Positions 8,298-19,100 of a stretch of 64,000 nt of DNA are shown one piece after another (position 1 is the stretch's first letter; every line of letters begins with the position of its first letter). The stretch covers positions 1 through 64,000 of the forward strand of contig CAZCOA010000005.1 in the NCBI GenBank assembly GCA_964500225.1, given 5' to 3'. The notes beneath the pieces were generated by a model. The model made no database searches. It saw only the letters and a program-made list of their open reading frames with translations, and was not told the origin of the DNA. The DNA comes from JAAYDY01 sp964500225 (lineage in GTDB: Bacteria; Planctomycetota; Phycisphaerae; FEN-1346; JAACEH01). A program made the translations under genes and the position numbers.

Positions 8298-9326
8298 ATG
8301 GGCAAACGGGTTGTGGTCGTCGGGGCGACCGGCGCCGTCGGCGAGAATTTTATCAGCATTCTCCAGCAGCGGGATTTCCCGATCAGCAAGATCAAGTTCG
8401 TGGCGTCGGCCCGCAGTGCGGGCCGCAAGGTCGTGTTCAAGGGGCGGGAGTACACGATCGAGGGGCTCAGCGAAACGACGTTCGACGACGGATGGGATAT
8501 TGCCCTGTTCTCGATTCCGAAGGCCATGAGCCGCAAGTTCTCGCCCATCGCGGCATCGAAGGGCTGCATGGTGGTGGACAACTCCAACGCCTTCCGCATG
8601 GAGCCCGACGTGCCGTTGGTGGTGCCGGAGGTCAACGGCGACGATGTGACGAAGGCCTCTCGCCGCATCATCGCAAACCCGAACTGCTCGACGATCGGCA
8701 TGGTCGTGGCCGTATATCCGCTGCACAAGGTCAAGACGGTCAAGCGTCTGGTCATCACCACGATGCAGAGTGTCAGCGGCGTGGGCCTGAAGGCCATCGA
8801 GGAGCTCAAGGCGGAGTCCGCGGCCGTCCTGGCCGGGAAGCCGTACACCCGGTCGATTTTCCCGCACCAGATGGCGTTCAACGTTCTGCCTCAGATACCG
8901 CAGAGCGACGCCTTTGAGGCCAACGGGTATACGTCCGAAGAGATGAAGCTGCTGCACGAGACGCGGAAAATCATGCATTGCGATTCGATCCGCGTGACCA
9001 TGACATGCACTCGGGTGCCGGTATTCTATTGCCACAGCGAGGCGGTCAACATCGAGTTCGAGAAGCCCTGCACGCCGGACGAGGTCCGAGCGATCCTGTC
9101 GAAGGCTCCGGGCGTGACGGTTCTGGACGACGTGTCTCGGCAGCAGTATCCCCTGGCGACGGACGTGGCGGGCAAGGACGACACGTTCGTGGGCCGCATC
9201 CGCCAGGACGAGTCGCTGGACGGCAACCGCGGCATCAATCTGTGGCTCGTGTCGGATAACCTCCGCAAGGGGGCCGCACTGAACGCCGTGCAGATCGCCG
9301 AAACACTCATTGCGAAGGGACTGTAG
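8298..9326 (+). CDS. asd: aspartate-semialdehyde dehydrogenase
   Basis: Reduces aspartyl-4-phosphate to the semialdehyde with NADPH, the branch-point step toward lysine/diaminopimelate, threonine and methionine. N-terminal Rossmann motif VVVGATGAVGENF; catalytic cysteine Cys130 in ANPNCSTIGM; substrate-binding TMTCTRVPVFYCHSEAV, where the usual glycine before the active-site histidine is replaced by cysteine. At 342 residues it has the normal length. The ATG at 8298 follows an AGGAGC site; the longer frame start at 8238 is rejected because it lies only about 18 bases from the -10 box. The gene converges with lpxB. Confidence 0.95.
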   Translation: MGKRVVVVGATGAVGENFISILQQRDFPISKIKFVASARSAGRKVVFKGREYTIEGLSETTFDDGWDIALFSIPKAMSRKFSPIAASKGCMVVDNSNAFRMEPDVPLVVPEVNGDDVTKASRRIIANPNCSTIGMVVAVYPLHKVKTVKRLVITTMQSVSGVGLKAIEELKAESAAVLAGKPYTRSIFPHQMAFNVLPQIPQSDAFEANGYTSEEMKLLHETRKIMHCDSIRVTMTCTRVPVFYCHSEAVNIEFEKPCTPDEVRAILSKAPGVTVLDDVSRQQYPLATDVAGKDDTFVGRIRQDESLDGNRGINLWLVSDNLRKGAALNAVQIAETLIAKGL

Positions 9327-9360
9327 CAGCAAGCGGCGTTCACCACTGCCCGACCATCAT

Positions 9361-9398
9361 CAGGCCACGGTTGAAGATGCGTCTTCGGCCGTGGCCTG
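9361..9398. terminator. bidirectional hairpin between asd and lpxB
   Basis: A perfect 10-bp outer stem (CAGGCCACGG at 9361-9370 with its complement at 9389-9398) encloses a second short stem (GAAGA/TCTTC). It starts 34 bases after the asd stop and ends one base before the lpxB stop codon, so it can serve both convergent genes. There is no proper U-tract on either side. Confidence 0.65.
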
Positions 9399-10589
9399 CT
9401 ATACGTTCAAACCGAATCGCCACCAGGGCACTGGCGGGATCTCGCGCCCCACAAGCTCCAGGGCCAGCCTGGCGGCGCCATCCGATGCACCGCCCTGCCC
9501 CAGTTTCCGATGCACCTCGGCCAAGTCTTGCCGCATCTGCCGGTTCCGGTCGGGATTGGTCAGGATGTCCACGGCGTCGTCGGCGATAGGCTCGGGGCCG
9601 CCCCAATAGAGAAAGTATTCGGGAATGATCTTGCGTTGGGCCACGGCATTCGGGAGCGAAAGAAATGGAGTCGTCAACAGCCATCGGCCAAAGAGCTGGT
9701 ATTGCCATCGGCTGACGGGGTACAGGGCGATCATCGGCGTGCCGAAGCATGCCAGTTCCAGCGTGGCCGTGCCGCTAGAGGCCAGCGCGAAGTCGGCCAG
9801 GGCCATCAGTTCGTTGGTCTTGCCGACGAACGTCTCGACGGGCACATCGGGAGCTTGCCGCAGGATCGGCGCGGCCTGATCGGCATGGGCCTGGTTCAGG
9901 CAGCCCATGACGATCCGCATGCCTTCCACGCGTTTCTGCATGAGGCGGCACACGTTCAGATAGAGCGGCAGCAGGCCGGCAATCTCGCTTTTCCGGCTGC
10001 CGGGAAGAAGCAGCACGATCTTCTGTCCATCGGGTCCGCGCAGCCGCTCGGCGACGGCGGGGTCGGGGCGGAACCCGGCGAAATGATCGATCAGCGGGTG
10101 GCCGACGAAGTGGGCGTCGATGCCGTGACTGCGATAGAACTCCACTGTGAATGGGAAGATGCACGCCACGCGCGTCAGCCGCCGGGCCATCTTGTGAACG
10201 CGGAATGAGGCCCAGGCCCACAGTTGCGGGGGCACATACCACATGGTGGGAATCCGGCGGTAACGGCCGCGGCTGGCCAGGACAAAGTTCAGGCCGGGGT
10301 AGTCCACGAAAACCATGACGTCGGGCCGCTCGTACTGAAGCTGCCGATCGACCTCGGCGATCAGTTTCAGATAGTGGCCGAGTTGCAGTAGCGGCTCGAC
10401 CACCAGCATGTGACTGCCGTGAGTGGTCATGTCCCGGATCAGACGGCACCCCTGTGCGGCCATCAGTGGGCCGCCCAGCCCGAAGAATGTGGCGTCGGGC
10501 GACTGGCGGCGCACAGCGGCCAGGAAATTGGATGCGTGCAGGTCGCCGCTGGGCTCCCCTGCCGAGATGAATATCTTGGGTCCGCTCAT
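9399..10589 (-). CDS. lpxB: lipid-A-disaccharide synthase
   Basis: A GT19 glycosyltransferase that joins UDP-2,3-diacylglucosamine and lipid X to form the lipid A disaccharide at the inner membrane. The N-terminal SAGEPSGDLHA signature is intact, as are DYPGLNF, YVPPQLWAW and LLLPGSRKSEI. At 396 residues the length is typical (about 380-395). This shows that the organism can make lipid A and supports a diderm envelope. It is not in the usual lpxD-fabZ-lpxA cluster but stands alone, divergent from rimO. The ATG at 10589 fits the family N-terminus. Confidence 0.96.
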   Translation of the reverse strand: MSGPKIFISAGEPSGDLHASNFLAAVRRQSPDATFFGLGGPLMAAQGCRLIRDMTTHGSHMLVVEPLLQLGHYLKLIAEVDRQLQYERPDVMVFVDYPGLNFVLASRGRYRRIPTMWYVPPQLWAWASFRVHKMARRLTRVACIFPFTVEFYRSHGIDAHFVGHPLIDHFAGFRPDPAVAERLRGPDGQKIVLLLPGSRKSEIAGLLPLYLNVCRLMQKRVEGMRIVMGCLNQAHADQAAPILRQAPDVPVETFVGKTNELMALADFALASSGTATLELACFGTPMIALYPVSRWQYQLFGRWLLTTPFLSLPNAVAQRKIIPEYFLYWGGPEPIADDAVDILTNPDRNRQMRQDLAEVHRKLGQGGASDGAARLALELVGREIPPVPWWRFGLNV

Positions 10590-10620
10590 GTTTTGTGTCC
10601 CGTGTGCCGACGACGGGCAG

Positions 10621-10650
10621 ATTCTAGCAGAATGCCGTGGCGGTCGCCAA
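10621..10650 (-). promoter_or_regulatory. possible lpxB promoter
   Basis: On the minus strand TTGGCG (10650-10645), 18-base spacer, TAGAAT (10626-10621), 32 bases before the lpxB ATG. The match is moderate and the spacer long. Confidence 0.35.
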
Positions 10651-10729
10651 ATCCAAACCCGGCAACCTGATTCCGTCGCCGAGGACGACTTAGCCAGAGC
10701 ACAGCGGTCCTCCTATCGCGGAAGCCGCC

Positions 10730-10758
10730 TTGACCTTCGCGGTACTGGTGCGTACACT
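10730..10758 (+). promoter_or_regulatory. sigma-70 promoter of the rimO-pgsA-addBA transcript
   Basis: TTGACC (10730-10735), 17-base spacer, TACACT (10753-10758), 64 bases before the chosen rimO start. It lies where the longer rimO reading frame would begin and so supports the downstream start. Confidence 0.6.
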
Positions 10759-10822
10759 TCCTGTGAGCCGGCGACGCGTCGCCGTATCACGGTCTGAGAG
10801 CGGCTGCTTCACGTGGGAATGT

Positions 10823-12208
10823 ATGAACTCACAGCCATCCAACATCACCACCCCGCCGACAGTCGTCGGGTTCATCAATCTGGGATGTCCGAAGAACCTG
10901 ATCGACGGCGAGCGTATGCTCGCCAATCTGGCCCTCAGCGGTTACGTGGTCACGGGCGACCTGGATTCGGCGGATGTGGGGGTGGTCAACACGTGCGGCT
11001 TCATCGAGGCGGCACGCAACGAAGCGGCCGAGGTCATCGACGAACTGATGGACCGCAAACGGGCCGGTCAACTGCAGATGGTGGTCGTGGCAGGGTGCTA
11101 CCCTCAGCGATCCTATAGGGAGATTCTGGATCGCTGGCCCGACGTGGACGCCGTCGTGGGACTGTCGGCCCGCAACGAACTGGGCCGGGTGATCCGCCGC
11201 GCCGTCAGGCAGAAGTCCGACGAGCCGGTCCTGTGCGTATGCTCGTGCGGCAAACCTATCCCCTTCGACGACCGCGAACGCCTTCGCCTCACGCCCCGAC
11301 ACTATGCCTACTTGCGCGTCAGCGAGGGATGCGACAACCGCTGCTCCTATTGCAGCATCCCTCTGATTCGCGGCCCCCTGCGCAGCAAGCCTGTTGCGGC
11401 CATCGTCGAGGAGGGACGCGAACTGATCGCCGACGGCGCGTCGGAACTCATCGTTATCGGCCAGGATACGACCGCCTACGGCCACGACTTCAAGGACAAG
11501 GACCGCAACACCGACATCGCCACGGTGTTGGGCAAGCTCGACCGCCTTTCCGGAATACGTTGGCTGCGCCTGCTCTATACGCATCCGGCCTCGTTCACCG
11601 ACCGGCTGATCGGAGCGTTCGGCGAATTGGAGCACCTGCTGCCGTACGTCGATCTGCCCTTGCAACACATCGCGGATCCGATCCTGGCGAGCATGGGCCG
11701 CCGCACCACCCGCGAGCAGATTGAGGAGTTGATCGGCAAGCTGCGACGTGAACGGCCGGACCTCATCCTTCGCACGACGATGATTGTCGGCTACCCGGGC
11801 GAGACCGACGCGGCATTCCACGAACTACTGGATTTCGTCCGTTGGGCGAGATTCGATCGGCTCGGCGCCTTCGCCTACAGCAGCGAGCCGGGCACTCATG
11901 CCGCCGATTTGCCCGACCAGGTGCCCGGACCGGTCCGGCAGCAGCGATACGACGAGCTCATGTCGCTCCAGCAGTCCATCGCGACGGAGATTCAGCAGCA
12001 GGCCGTCGGCCAATGCATTGACGTCACCATCGACCGCGGCAGCGACGGAACCGGTCCGGCCCACGGCCGCTTCTGGGGCCAGGCGCCCGATATCGACGGA
12101 ATAACCGTTGTTCGCAGTTCGTCGCCCCTGCCATGCGGGCGAAGCGTCCGCGTCCGAATCACGGCGGCCGGTCCCTACGACCTTGAGGGAGAGGCCGTCG
12201 GCGAGTAA
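10823..12208 (+). CDS. rimO: ribosomal protein S12 methylthiotransferase
   Basis: A radical-SAM enzyme that adds a methylthio group to an aspartate of ribosomal protein S12. The N-terminal UPF0004 domain has its cluster cysteines at C22 (LGCPKNLIDGE), C58 (VNTCGF) and C92 (AGCYPQ). The radical-SAM motif is C170-x3-C174-x2-C177 (CDNRCSYC), and a TRAM domain follows at about residues 395-455. The PKNLID signature separates RimO from the tRNA enzyme MiaB. The ATG at 10823 gives 461 residues and starts just before the conserved domain; in-frame starts from 10730 overlap the promoter. pgsA begins 13 bases after the stop. Confidence 0.94.
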   Translation: MNSQPSNITTPPTVVGFINLGCPKNLIDGERMLANLALSGYVVTGDLDSADVGVVNTCGFIEAARNEAAEVIDELMDRKRAGQLQMVVVAGCYPQRSYREILDRWPDVDAVVGLSARNELGRVIRRAVRQKSDEPVLCVCSCGKPIPFDDRERLRLTPRHYAYLRVSEGCDNRCSYCSIPLIRGPLRSKPVAAIVEEGRELIADGASELIVIGQDTTAYGHDFKDKDRNTDIATVLGKLDRLSGIRWLRLLYTHPASFTDRLIGAFGELEHLLPYVDLPLQHIADPILASMGRRTTREQIEELIGKLRRERPDLILRTTMIVGYPGETDAAFHELLDFVRWARFDRLGAFAYSSEPGTHAADLPDQVPGPVRQQRYDELMSLQQSIATEIQQQAVGQCIDVTIDRGSDGTGPAHGRFWGQAPDIDGITVVRSSSPLPCGRSVRVRITAAGPYDLEGEAVGE

Positions 12209-12220
12209 AATCGTCACACT

Positions 12221-12880
12221 GTGAAACGCCATCTACCCAACCTGCTGACCGCTTCGCGGCTCGCGATGGCCGTGGTCGTCTTCGTGCTTGTCGCCGCCTG
12301 GCGGATCGACCACCCGGACACGCGCCTGTTTCTCGATGTGGCCGTGGGCGTTTTCCTTCTGGCGATGCTCAGCGACGTGCTGGACGGCTGGGCTGCCCGC
12401 CGGTTTCACTCCTCGAGCGCCCTGGGGCGCATCGCCGACGCCTTCACCGACAAGATTCTCGTATGCGGAACGTTCGCTTTCCTGGCGGGAGGTAATTTCA
12501 TCGCCGACCGCGATGGAGCCGCTGCGACGTTGACGGGCATCGCGCCGTGGATGGTCGTGGTGCTGTTTTCCCGCGAGTTTCTGGTCAATGCCATTCGTGG
12601 GTGGAGCGAGAGCCTCGGCCGTCCGTTCCCCGCCACGGTTTACGGCAAGGCCAAAATGAGTCTTCAGTGCGTGACCATCATCTACATTCTGCTACACGTG
12701 GGACATCTCCGCCATGAGGCGCCATGGGCCGCTGCCATGCGGGACACCCTTGTGTGGGCCACAGTGACGGTTACGGCACTGAGCGCGCTGGTGTACGTCG
12801 GCCGCACGTGGCGGCTGATACGCATGACCGCCGGCGACAGCCTCGCCGGAACGACGGATTCGTTCCAAGCACCTGAGTGA
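12221..12880 (+). CDS. pgsA: CDP-diacylglycerol-glycerol-3-phosphate 3-phosphatidyltransferase
   Basis: Makes phosphatidylglycerophosphate, the committed step to phosphatidylglycerol and cardiolipin, in the inner membrane. The CDP-alcohol phosphotransferase signature is complete in residues about 50-75: the pattern is DG-x2-AR-x8-G-x3-D-x3-D, read in DVLDGWAARRF through GRIADAFTDK. About five hydrophobic helices are visible. At 219 residues it is slightly longer than average, with a polar C-terminal tail. The start is GTG, 13 bases after rimO. Another CDP-alcohol transferase of the family is possible, but the NLLTASRL start is typical of PgsA. Confidence 0.88.
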   Translation: MKRHLPNLLTASRLAMAVVVFVLVAAWRIDHPDTRLFLDVAVGVFLLAMLSDVLDGWAARRFHSSSALGRIADAFTDKILVCGTFAFLAGGNFIADRDGAAATLTGIAPWMVVVLFSREFLVNAIRGWSESLGRPFPATVYGKAKMSLQCVTIIYILLHVGHLRHEAPWAAAMRDTLVWATVTVTALSALVYVGRTWRLIRMTAGDSLAGTTDSFQAPE

Positions 12881-12884
12881 AACG

Positions 12885-15800
12885 ATGCCCATGGCCACCT
12901 CGGCGACAGCAACTCTGCTGCTCGGTCCGGCGCGATCGCGCAAAGCCGCGACTCTCCGACAACTCTACCTGGACTTGGTGGCCGACTGCCCGCCGGGCGA
13001 GCTGTCGCGACGGGTTCTGCTCTTGGTACCCACGAGCAAGCGGCGTCTGGCTACGATCGACGCTTTGCTGCGCGAGTCGCGCGACGGACTCCTTGTACAG
13101 CCCAACGTCTGGACATTCCCCCAGTACGCCGAATGGGCCCTTAGCCAGCTAGGCACTCCAGTCCGCAGGGCCACAGAGTTGCAGCGGCAGGGCATCCTCG
13201 CTGCGGCTCTTGCATGGTGCGTCACAAAGAAAGAGCTCCGTTACCTCCTGCCCATTGCCGACCGCCGCGGGCTTCTGGATTCGCTGGCGGACGTCATACG
13301 CCGACTGAAAACCGAGGCAATCCGCCCTCAGGACTTTGCCCGCGCCGCCCCCAAGAGCGGCCTGGGGCATGATCTGGCGGCGATCTACACCTGTTACCAG
13401 GGTCAGCTCGAGACCGCCGGACTGTACGACGATGCCGGCCTATTCTGGCAGGCCCGCGAAGCGTTGGAGGCCGCCGGTGACGGCTTCCCGTGGCCGGCCA
13501 ACGTGCTTGTGGACGGATTCCAGGACTTCTCCAGCCCCCAGCGGGCCATTCTCCGAACGCTGTACGACCATGGTGCGCAACTGGTGGTCACCCTTCCATG
13601 CTCCCGTGAGCGTCCCGATCTGTTTGCTCCGACGCTTCGCACGCTCGAACACCTCCAGGCCGCGTTCAATCACCGCATCGTGATAAAGGAGGTTGCAGCC
13701 CCCGAGGCGACGACGCCTCTGACACACGTCCAGGAGTCGCTTTTCGCCGACTCCGACGCACCGCCCCACCCCGACGCCTCCATGGCCGTCACGTTTGCCG
13801 AGACCGCCGGATACGTCCGAGAAGTGGAGTTCCTGGCGCAACGTATCAAACGGTTTCTCGTCGCAGACACGGATGACGATTGTTCCGATCCCGATGCAAT
13901 ACGCCCCGCCGACATCGCCATCATCCTGCCGGCGCGACAACCGTACGAGGACCTGATCGCCCGTATCTTCCCGGGCTACGGCATTCCCATCGACGGGCTG
14001 TCCGGCGTCTCGCTGCTCCGCATGCCGCTGACGCGGTGGCTGCTGGAGTTGCTCCGCCTGCCGCTGAGCGATTTCGCCTATGCGTCGCTCGTCGGCGTTC
14101 TTCGCTCGCCATACTTTCCGTGCGAGCTGTTCGACACCGATCCACACACGCTGGAGGCAGCCTGCCGCATGCTTCATCGCGTCGGGGCCTTCGCGGGACT
14201 CGATGATCACGTGGAAGCCCTTCGCGACCATGCTCGTCGGCGTCGCATCGGCTTCCTTTCTGGCGATGCCGACCCCGCGGAATCTGCGGCCGAAGCCGAC
14301 CTGGCCGATAAGGCGGCCGCGCTTCTGCGTCGCCTCGCGGCCCGGCTTGCCGTTCTGCCGCAGCAGGCGTCGCGCAAGAACCATCTGGCTGCAATCAGAA
14401 CACTGGTAAATGAGTGTCGGTTCCGGTCGGCGGCGATCGCGGCGGGCGACCGCGCGCTGGCGGCTCGGGATCTGGCGTGCCTGGCCGCCCTGGAGACCGT
14501 CATCGCCGAGATGATCGAACTCGACGAGTATGCCCCGGCCGACTCCCTGACTGCCGCGGAATTCGTCGCAGAGCTGGAGGAAGCCCTGTCGGCCACCACC
14601 GTGGCGCCGCCGCGACCTGCCGCCGGCGCGGTCCATGTACTTGATACAAGGTCGTCGCGAGCGCTGACGTTCAAGGTTGTCGCCTTGCCCGGCCTGACCG
14701 ACGGCCTATGGCCACAGCCGATGCGATCCGATCTGGCCGATGCGCCACAGGCCCAGGATTCGCTGGCCGGCGCCGGCTTGAGCGCTCCCGACCGCCGCGA
14801 CCATCTGGCCGAGCAACGGTTTCTGTTCTATATGGCCGCCTCGCGCGCCTCGCAGCACCTGATCGTCACACGACCGGCTGCCGACGAGGCCGGACGTCCA
14901 CTCTGCGCCAGCCCGTTCTGGACCGAGATCGTTCGCGCCGTGTTTGGTCGGCAGCCGCCGAACATTCCTGTCGTCACAGCCCGCGACGCCGAGCAGCCGG
15001 CCGAAAGCATCGCCAGCCCCGAGACGTTGCGACGCGCCGCCATGTCCGCCCTGGCGTCTCCCGATGCCCAAGGGCTGGCCGTTCTGGCGGCAGCTCATGC
15101 GGTGGACCCTGTGCTCAGGCCGACGTGTCACGCTGCGGCCGTGATCATGGAACGCGAATCGCCGCGTCCTTTCGGTCGGTTTGATGGCGTGCTGAGCGAT
15201 GGCCGAATCGTTGAGGCACTGGCTGCCGCCTACCCGTCGGCCTGCCCGCTCAGCATCACCAGTCTGGAGCATTTCGCACAATGCCCATTTTGGTTCTTCG
15301 CGGAGACCGTTTGCCGTCTTGACGTCGTGGACCCCCCCGAGGAGACCCTGATCGACGATCAGACCGGATTGCTTTACCACGACATCCTCTGCGACTTTTA
15401 CCGGACGTGCCGTCTGGATCAGCCGCAAGGCGCCCGCCTGAACCGGATACCCACAGATCAGCTTCGCCAGAAGATGTCGCAGGCGGTGGACCGCGCCTTC
15501 ACACGAAGATCGGACCGGACGCAGTCCACATTGCCTGCGCTGCTGGCCATTCAGCGAGAGGACATCCGCGAGCGGTTGCTGGCCTATGTGGAGGCTGAGG
15601 CACGGCGTTGTACCGATCTGTCCTATGACCTGGAGCCCCTGGTCTTCGAGTGGTCCTTTGGCATGCCTGTCCGCGACGGCGATTCGGATGAAAGCACCGC
15701 GTCACCTGCCATCGTGCCATCACCCTATGGACCGATACGCCTCCGTGGCCGTATAGACCGCATCGACCGCGCCACTGACACTACTGGCGGCCGTGCGTGG

Positions 15801-16193
15801 CTGGAGATTGTGGACTACAAGAGCGGCCGCCAACCCAGCAATCTGGCGTCCCGGCTGCGCGATGGGCTGGTGCTCCAGTTGCCGCTGTATCTGTTGGCAG
15901 TCGATCAACTGCTATCGGGCCCTTTGAAGGCGGTAGCCGGACTGGGTGCCTACTACTACCTCCGCGACCTGCGGCACTATGTCGGCGTCGCGTTGACCGG
16001 CGACAAGGCGGACTCGGGACGCGATCTGATCCAACTGGCGACCGCCAAGACCGTGGAGGCCATTGCCGCTTGTCGCCGCGGGGCGTTTCCGCCGCTACCG
16101 GCCGACGAGTGCCCCTCGTATTGTCCCTACGACCGCCTGTGCCGAGCCGCCCGCTGGCGCATCGAGCTCAAGGCGCCGGAGGTCACGCCATGA
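12885..16193 (+). CDS. addB: helicase-nuclease subunit B, AddB-like with Fe-S PD-(D/E)XK nuclease
   Basis: A 1102-residue protein that, with AddA, would process double-strand DNA ends for RecA. The N-terminal half is an inactive-helicase fold: the Walker A position reads LLLGPARSRKAAT, lacking the GKT of an active ATPase, and VDGFQDFSSPQ stands in place of a DEAD-like box. The C-terminal third is a RecB-family nuclease with LEIVDYKSGR. Iron-sulfur ligands fit Cys800 (HFAQCPFWFF) and Cys1076, Cys1080 and Cys1086 (CPSYCPYDRLC), the arrangement known from Bacillus AddB. Starts 4 bases after pgsA; its last codon overlaps the addA start (ATGA). Confidence 0.88.
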   Translation: MPMATSATATLLLGPARSRKAATLRQLYLDLVADCPPGELSRRVLLLVPTSKRRLATIDALLRESRDGLLVQPNVWTFPQYAEWALSQLGTPVRRATELQRQGILAAALAWCVTKKELRYLLPIADRRGLLDSLADVIRRLKTEAIRPQDFARAAPKSGLGHDLAAIYTCYQGQLETAGLYDDAGLFWQAREALEAAGDGFPWPANVLVDGFQDFSSPQRAILRTLYDHGAQLVVTLPCSRERPDLFAPTLRTLEHLQAAFNHRIVIKEVAAPEATTPLTHVQESLFADSDAPPHPDASMAVTFAETAGYVREVEFLAQRIKRFLVADTDDDCSDPDAIRPADIAIILPARQPYEDLIARIFPGYGIPIDGLSGVSLLRMPLTRWLLELLRLPLSDFAYASLVGVLRSPYFPCELFDTDPHTLEAACRMLHRVGAFAGLDDHVEALRDHARRRRIGFLSGDADPAESAAEADLADKAAALLRRLAARLAVLPQQASRKNHLAAIRTLVNECRFRSAAIAAGDRALAARDLACLAALETVIAEMIELDEYAPADSLTAAEFVAELEEALSATTVAPPRPAAGAVHVLDTRSSRALTFKVVALPGLTDGLWPQPMRSDLADAPQAQDSLAGAGLSAPDRRDHLAEQRFLFYMAASRASQHLIVTRPAADEAGRPLCASPFWTEIVRAVFGRQPPNIPVVTARDAEQPAESIASPETLRRAAMSALASPDAQGLAVLAAAHAVDPVLRPTCHAAAVIMERESPRPFGRFDGVLSDGRIVEALAAAYPSACPLSITSLEHFAQCPFWFFAETVCRLDVVDPPEETLIDDQTGLLYHDILCDFYRTCRLDQPQGARLNRIPTDQLRQKMSQAVDRAFTRRSDRTQSTLPALLAIQREDIRERLLAYVEAEARRCTDLSYDLEPLVFEWSFGMPVRDGDSDESTASPAIVPSPYGPIRLRGRIDRIDRATDTTGGRAWLEIVDYKSGRQPSNLASRLRDGLVLQLPLYLLAVDQLLSGPLKAVAGLGAYYYLRDLRHYVGVALTGDKADSGRDLIQLATAKTVEAIAACRRGAFPPLPADECPSYCPYDRLCRAARWRIELKAPEVTP

Positions 16194-19100
16194 CGCTGAC
16201 GAAGGAACAACACGAGGCGGTTGTGCGACTGGACGACAACCTCTGCGTGGTGGCCGGGGCCGGCACCGGCAAGACACGCGTCCTGGTCGAGCGATTTCTC
16301 CACCTGCTGGAGGTCGGCGGCTGCGAACCGTCACAGTTGGCCGCCATCACGTTCACCGAGAAGGCAGCCGCCGAAATGCTCTCGCGGTTGCGTGCTCGCT
16401 GCCAGGAGCGCATGGCGCGGGCCGATGATGACGCTCAGCGACAGCTCTGGAAACGCCATCTGGAAGACCTTGGCGACGCCGTGGTGACCACAATCCACGG
16501 ATTCTGCCGCCGGCTGCTGTCGCAACACCCCGTCGAGGCGGGACTCGATCCTCACTTCACCGTTCTGTCCGATGCGCGGTCGTCGCAGTTGATGGGCGAC
16601 AGCGTTCACCGGACACTGCGCGAGATGTTCGAGGCCTCCGATCCGGATGTGCTGACCGCTACCCAGGCATACTCGCTGCCGACCCTTGAGCAGATGCTGC
16701 GCGACGCCCTGTTGCACCGCGACGAGGTGCGCATTGCTGCGGCCCAGAGCGAACGCCCGTTGCCGGAGCAACTGGCGGACCTGGAACAATTCGTCACGTC
16801 AGCGATGACGGCCGCCTGCGACGAGTTTCTGGCAAATGCCAGCCTCGCCCCCCTGAGGCACATGGTCACGTCCGTGATGGGCCCCCGAGGCGACGGGCGC
16901 GAAGTATCGCGTGAGAAAGCCGCCGAGGCGCTGGCCATGATGGCACCGGGTCAGCCGCCCGAGGCGCGCATCACCGGCCTCCGCGACCTCGCAGGCCTCA
17001 ATCTGCAGAAGCACGGATCGGCCGGCAAGTGGCCCAGCCCCGAGCACCATCAACAGATGGGCGACGCCCTGAAAACCTTGCGGGATTCCGCCAAGGACGC
17101 CCTGGCCGCGTGCGACGTGGCCGCCCCCGAACTCTGGAGACGGCAACTGGAAATCGGGGAGGCCGTCGCCAGGGTCGCGATGCGCACCATTGACACGTAC
17201 CAGGCAACCAAGCGAACCCTTGCCGCCGTGGACTTCGACGACCTTCTGCTGATGGCACGCGACCTGCTGCGCGATCACCCCGACGTGCGGCAGCGCGTCG
17301 GAGGGCGATTCCGCCAGATCCTTGTCGATGAGCTCCAGGACACCGACCCGGTCCAGATGGAAATCGTTACACTGCTGCTGACCGACGGCGCCCCAGAAAT
17401 CGCCGCCCTGCGGCCGGGCAGCTTTTTCGGCGTCGGTGATCCCAAGCAGTCGATCTACCGTTTTCGCGGGGTAGACGTGCAGGTCTTCCGTCACGTTATG
17501 GACCAGCTTGGGCCGTCGCATACGGTGATGCTGACTAGAACATTCCGGTTCCACCAAGGACTGGCCGATGTTATCAACACGTTGTTTGCACCATTGCTGG
17601 CAGGAGACTTCGTCCCCCTGTCGGCGCACGACACACGGACGCCGCCCGGTTGCGTGGAACTGCTCCTGACAGACCACGAGGATAACGATCACGCCGAGGC
17701 GCGGCGCGCCCTGGAGGCGGCACGCATCGCCGCTCGCATCGACGAACTGGTTCGCACTGGAGCCTTCCGATACGGCGACATCGCGATCCTCATGCACCGC
17801 CTGACTCAGATTCATACGTACGAGGAGGCCCTGAAGCGGCTCGATATCCCTTACTATGTGGTCAGCGGCAGACGGTTCTATGAACAGGACGAGGTCCACG
17901 ATGCCCTTGCCGCCTTGAGGGCTCTGATGCATCCTCACGACGACCTGGCCGTCGCCGTGGTGCTGCGCGGCCCGCTGTTCGGCCTGTCCGACGACGCCCT
18001 GTACACGCTCTGCCGCCACAAGCCGCTCACATCCGCCATCCGCGATAGCGCCATCACAGCAACCATGTCGCCGTCGGATGCAGCCAAAGTGCGACGCGCT
18101 GCAGCCTGGTTCGCCCACTTCGGCCCACGCGCCGGCCGCATCGGCGTTGCGCAACTGCTCCAGGAAATCATGTTTGAAGGCATTCCTTCCGACGATGGAA
18201 CCAATGCCTGTGCGTCGCTGGCCCATGTGCTTCTGCCCCAATTCATCGGGCAGCAGCGCTATGCGAACCTGCGACGACTGCTGGAGCTGGCGCGACAGGC
18301 AGATCTCGTCGGCGGCTCGCGCATCGAGGATTTTCTGGTTGAAATCGAGGCGGGCCTCCGCGAAGGCATCCGCGAGGCCGAAGCGCCGCTGGACGTCGAG
18401 GGTGGCAACTCGGTCCTGATAATGACCGTCCACGCCGCCAAGGGACTGGAGTTCCCCTGCGTAATTCTGGCCAACACCGACGCTGAGCGGCGCAGCAGCA
18501 CGGCACCGCTTTTCTACGCCGATCCCCGTCTGGGCTTCGCCCCCAGGCGACCCGACCGACGGCCGAACGAAGACGAACCGGCCGCCTATACCCTGGCCCT
18601 CCGCCAGGATCACAATCAGGACGACCAGGAGTTCCGCCGCCTGTTCTATGTGGCCGCGACACGTGCCAAGGACCGGCTCATCCTGTCAGGGGCCAGAAAA
18701 TTCGCCCGCCATAGCTGGCTTGGGATGGTGGACGGGGTGGCGGACCTGAACCTGGCCGCGAATGTGTCCGACAGCCCGAATCAGCCGTTGGCCCACGGCA
18801 GTCCGCTTACGGTGAACCTGGCTTCGGCGCCTGCGATGGGCTCGCGTCGCGTCTCGGCCGAACTAGGTCCATTGGCAAAGGCGTTCCACGAGGGCGAAGT
18901 GAACGACGCGGAACTGGACCGGTTGCTGGCTCGCTCCGCTGATGCCACCCTGACGGGCCGATTGGCCGCCCGATGCTCGCGCGTAGCCGAAGGCGGCGCG
19001 ACCATCCATCTGACAGCCACATCGCTGACGGATTACGCCGTCTGCCCGGCGAGGTATTACCTCAGGCACGTCCTGGGCCTGGACGAACACGTTGCCGCAC

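Noticed and set aside
15797..16189. N-terminal extension of addA by 131 codons
   Set aside because: It lies wholly inside addB in another frame; the ATG at 16190 has a good ribosome site and begins right at the helicase motif.
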